Below are positions 5,170 through 5,488 of a DNA stretch of 5,488 nucleotides, piece after piece. The number at the start of each line of letters is the position of its first letter. Position 1 is the first letter of the stretch. Position numbers and translations under genes: made by a program. A model generated the notes under the pieces. It ran no database searches. It worked only from the letters and a program-made list of their open reading frames with translations, and was not told the DNA's origin. The DNA comes from Campylobacterota bacterium (GTDB lineage: Bacteria > Campylobacterota > Campylobacteria > Campylobacterales > Sulfurovaceae), in assembly GCA_015488875.1 (NCBI GenBank), contig WFMX01000232.1, positions 1 to 5,488 of the forward strand, in the 5' to 3' direction.

Positions 5170-5488
5170 ATGATCATATGTGCAGGAGATATGGAGCAGT
5201 TTGATTTCGCTACACCAGTGGGCATAGGTATGGTAAATAGTGCCATCAATCTCACTAGACTCTGCCTACTCAATCCTCCAGAATTTTTGCTATTTGTCGG
5301 AACTGCTGGTAGTTATGGCAAACATGAGATATTTGATATAGTAGAGTCAAAAACCGCTGCCAACATAGAAAATGCTTTTTTCACCCACAATGCCTATACA
5401 CCTCTAGACAATGTCATCTCTACAGCCGATGATGTTTCACGTGAAACCATCGTAAACTCAAGCAACTACATCACTACAGACCCTGCCC
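5170..5488 (+). CDS. Purine-nucleoside phosphorylase-like (PNP/UDP family) protein, 5' part only
   Basis: The frame starts at ATG 5170-5172, 1 nt after the hisF stop, and stays open for 106 codons to the window end. MIICAGDMEQFDFA gives the first strand. VGIGMVNSAINLTRL matches the family's V-G-x-G-x-V-N-x-A helix and FLLFVGTAGSYG its nucleobase/ribose-side G-T-A-G loop, as in nucleoside phosphorylases and MTA/SAH nucleosidases. Family proteins are about 220-250 residues, so the C-terminal half, with the catalytic Asp expected there, is not visible and the substrate cannot be fixed. Aminodeoxyfutalosine/MTA nucleosidase and futalosine hydrolase belong to the same superfamily and remain alternatives. 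Starting at Met8 is less likely: it would remove the first strand, and its AGGAG is only 2 nt away. Spacing to hisF implies co-transcription and probable translational coupling. A parS-like site lies inside the gene at codons 88-93. Confidence 0.78.
   Translation, partial: MIICAGDMEQFDFATPVGIGMVNSAINLTRLCLLNPPEFLLFVGTAGSYGKHEIFDIVESKTAANIENAFFTHNAYTPLDNVISTADDVSRETIVNSSNYITTDPA
5433..5448. other. parS: parS-like ParB-binding (centromere) site within a coding sequence
   Basis: TGTTTCACGTGAAACC contains the perfect 14-bp palindrome GTTTCACGTGAAAC (5434-5447) and matches 15 of 16 positions of the widely conserved chromosomal parS sequence TGTTtCACGTGAAACA; only the last base differs. parS sites bind ParB (Spo0J), which loads as a clamp and, with ParA (Soj), segregates origins; they often lie inside genes. 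Here it encodes D-V-S-R-E-T of the phosphorylase-like protein. With equal base frequencies a given 14-mer is expected about 0.00002 times in 5.5 kb, so chance is unlikely, though coding constraint alone has not been excluded. The match is read directly; function is inferred. Confidence 0.72.

Noticed and set aside
1..5488. Mobile element, CRISPR array, tRNA or prophage remnant
   Set aside because: No terminal inverted repeats, transposase or integrase motifs, regularly spaced repeats or tRNA-like cloverleaf were seen; gene content is core housekeeping throughout.

Overview
The window looks like ordinary chromosomal DNA of a Campylobacterota (epsilonproteobacterial) organism. The evidence is the minus-strand order rsmA(ksgA)-rnj-kdsD(kpsF), an order I recall from Helicobacter pylori, together with an RNase J that has a long Asn-rich N-terminal extension and codon use rich in ATA, AGA and CTA. 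The protein flavour resembles free-living Sulfurimonas/Sulfurovum-type lineages more than host-adapted ones, but this is an impression from memory and no database was searched. I see no mobile element, CRISPR array, tRNA or rRNA.

Layout. At the left edge is the 3' part of a plus-strand DUF309-family gene (1-251), followed by two candidate rho-independent terminators (251-294 and 313-348). It converges on a three-gene minus-strand operon, transcribed rsmA (4333-3464), then rnj (3540-1429), then kdsD (1407-442). rsmA and rnj overlap by 77 nt in different frames, and rnj and kdsD are 21 nt apart. A 70-bp divergent intergenic region (4334-4403) carries back-to-back promoters whose -10 boxes overlap. 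To the right, hisF (4404-5168) and a nucleoside-phosphorylase-like gene (5170 to the window end, incomplete) run on the plus strand with 1 nt between them.

How the genes fit together. The minus-strand operon combines ribosome maturation (16S rRNA dimethylation by RsmA), RNA decay and processing (RNase J) and the first committed step of Kdo supply for lipopolysaccharide (KdsD). The plus-strand pair combines the HisF half of imidazole glycerol phosphate synthase with a purine-nucleoside-phosphorylase-type protein. HisF releases AICAR, which re-enters purine synthesis, so a nucleotide link is conceivable but inferred.

The most notable non-coding signal is TGTTTCACGTGAAACC at 5433-5448, inside the phosphorylase gene. 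It contains a perfect 14-bp palindrome and matches 15 of 16 positions of the classic bacterial parS (ParB-binding, centromere-like) sequence. Also worth a look are the out-of-frame rsmA/rnj overlap, which gives RsmA a very basic tail, the low-complexity N-terminus of RNase J, and the overlapping divergent promoters. I found no clearly new multi-gene system.
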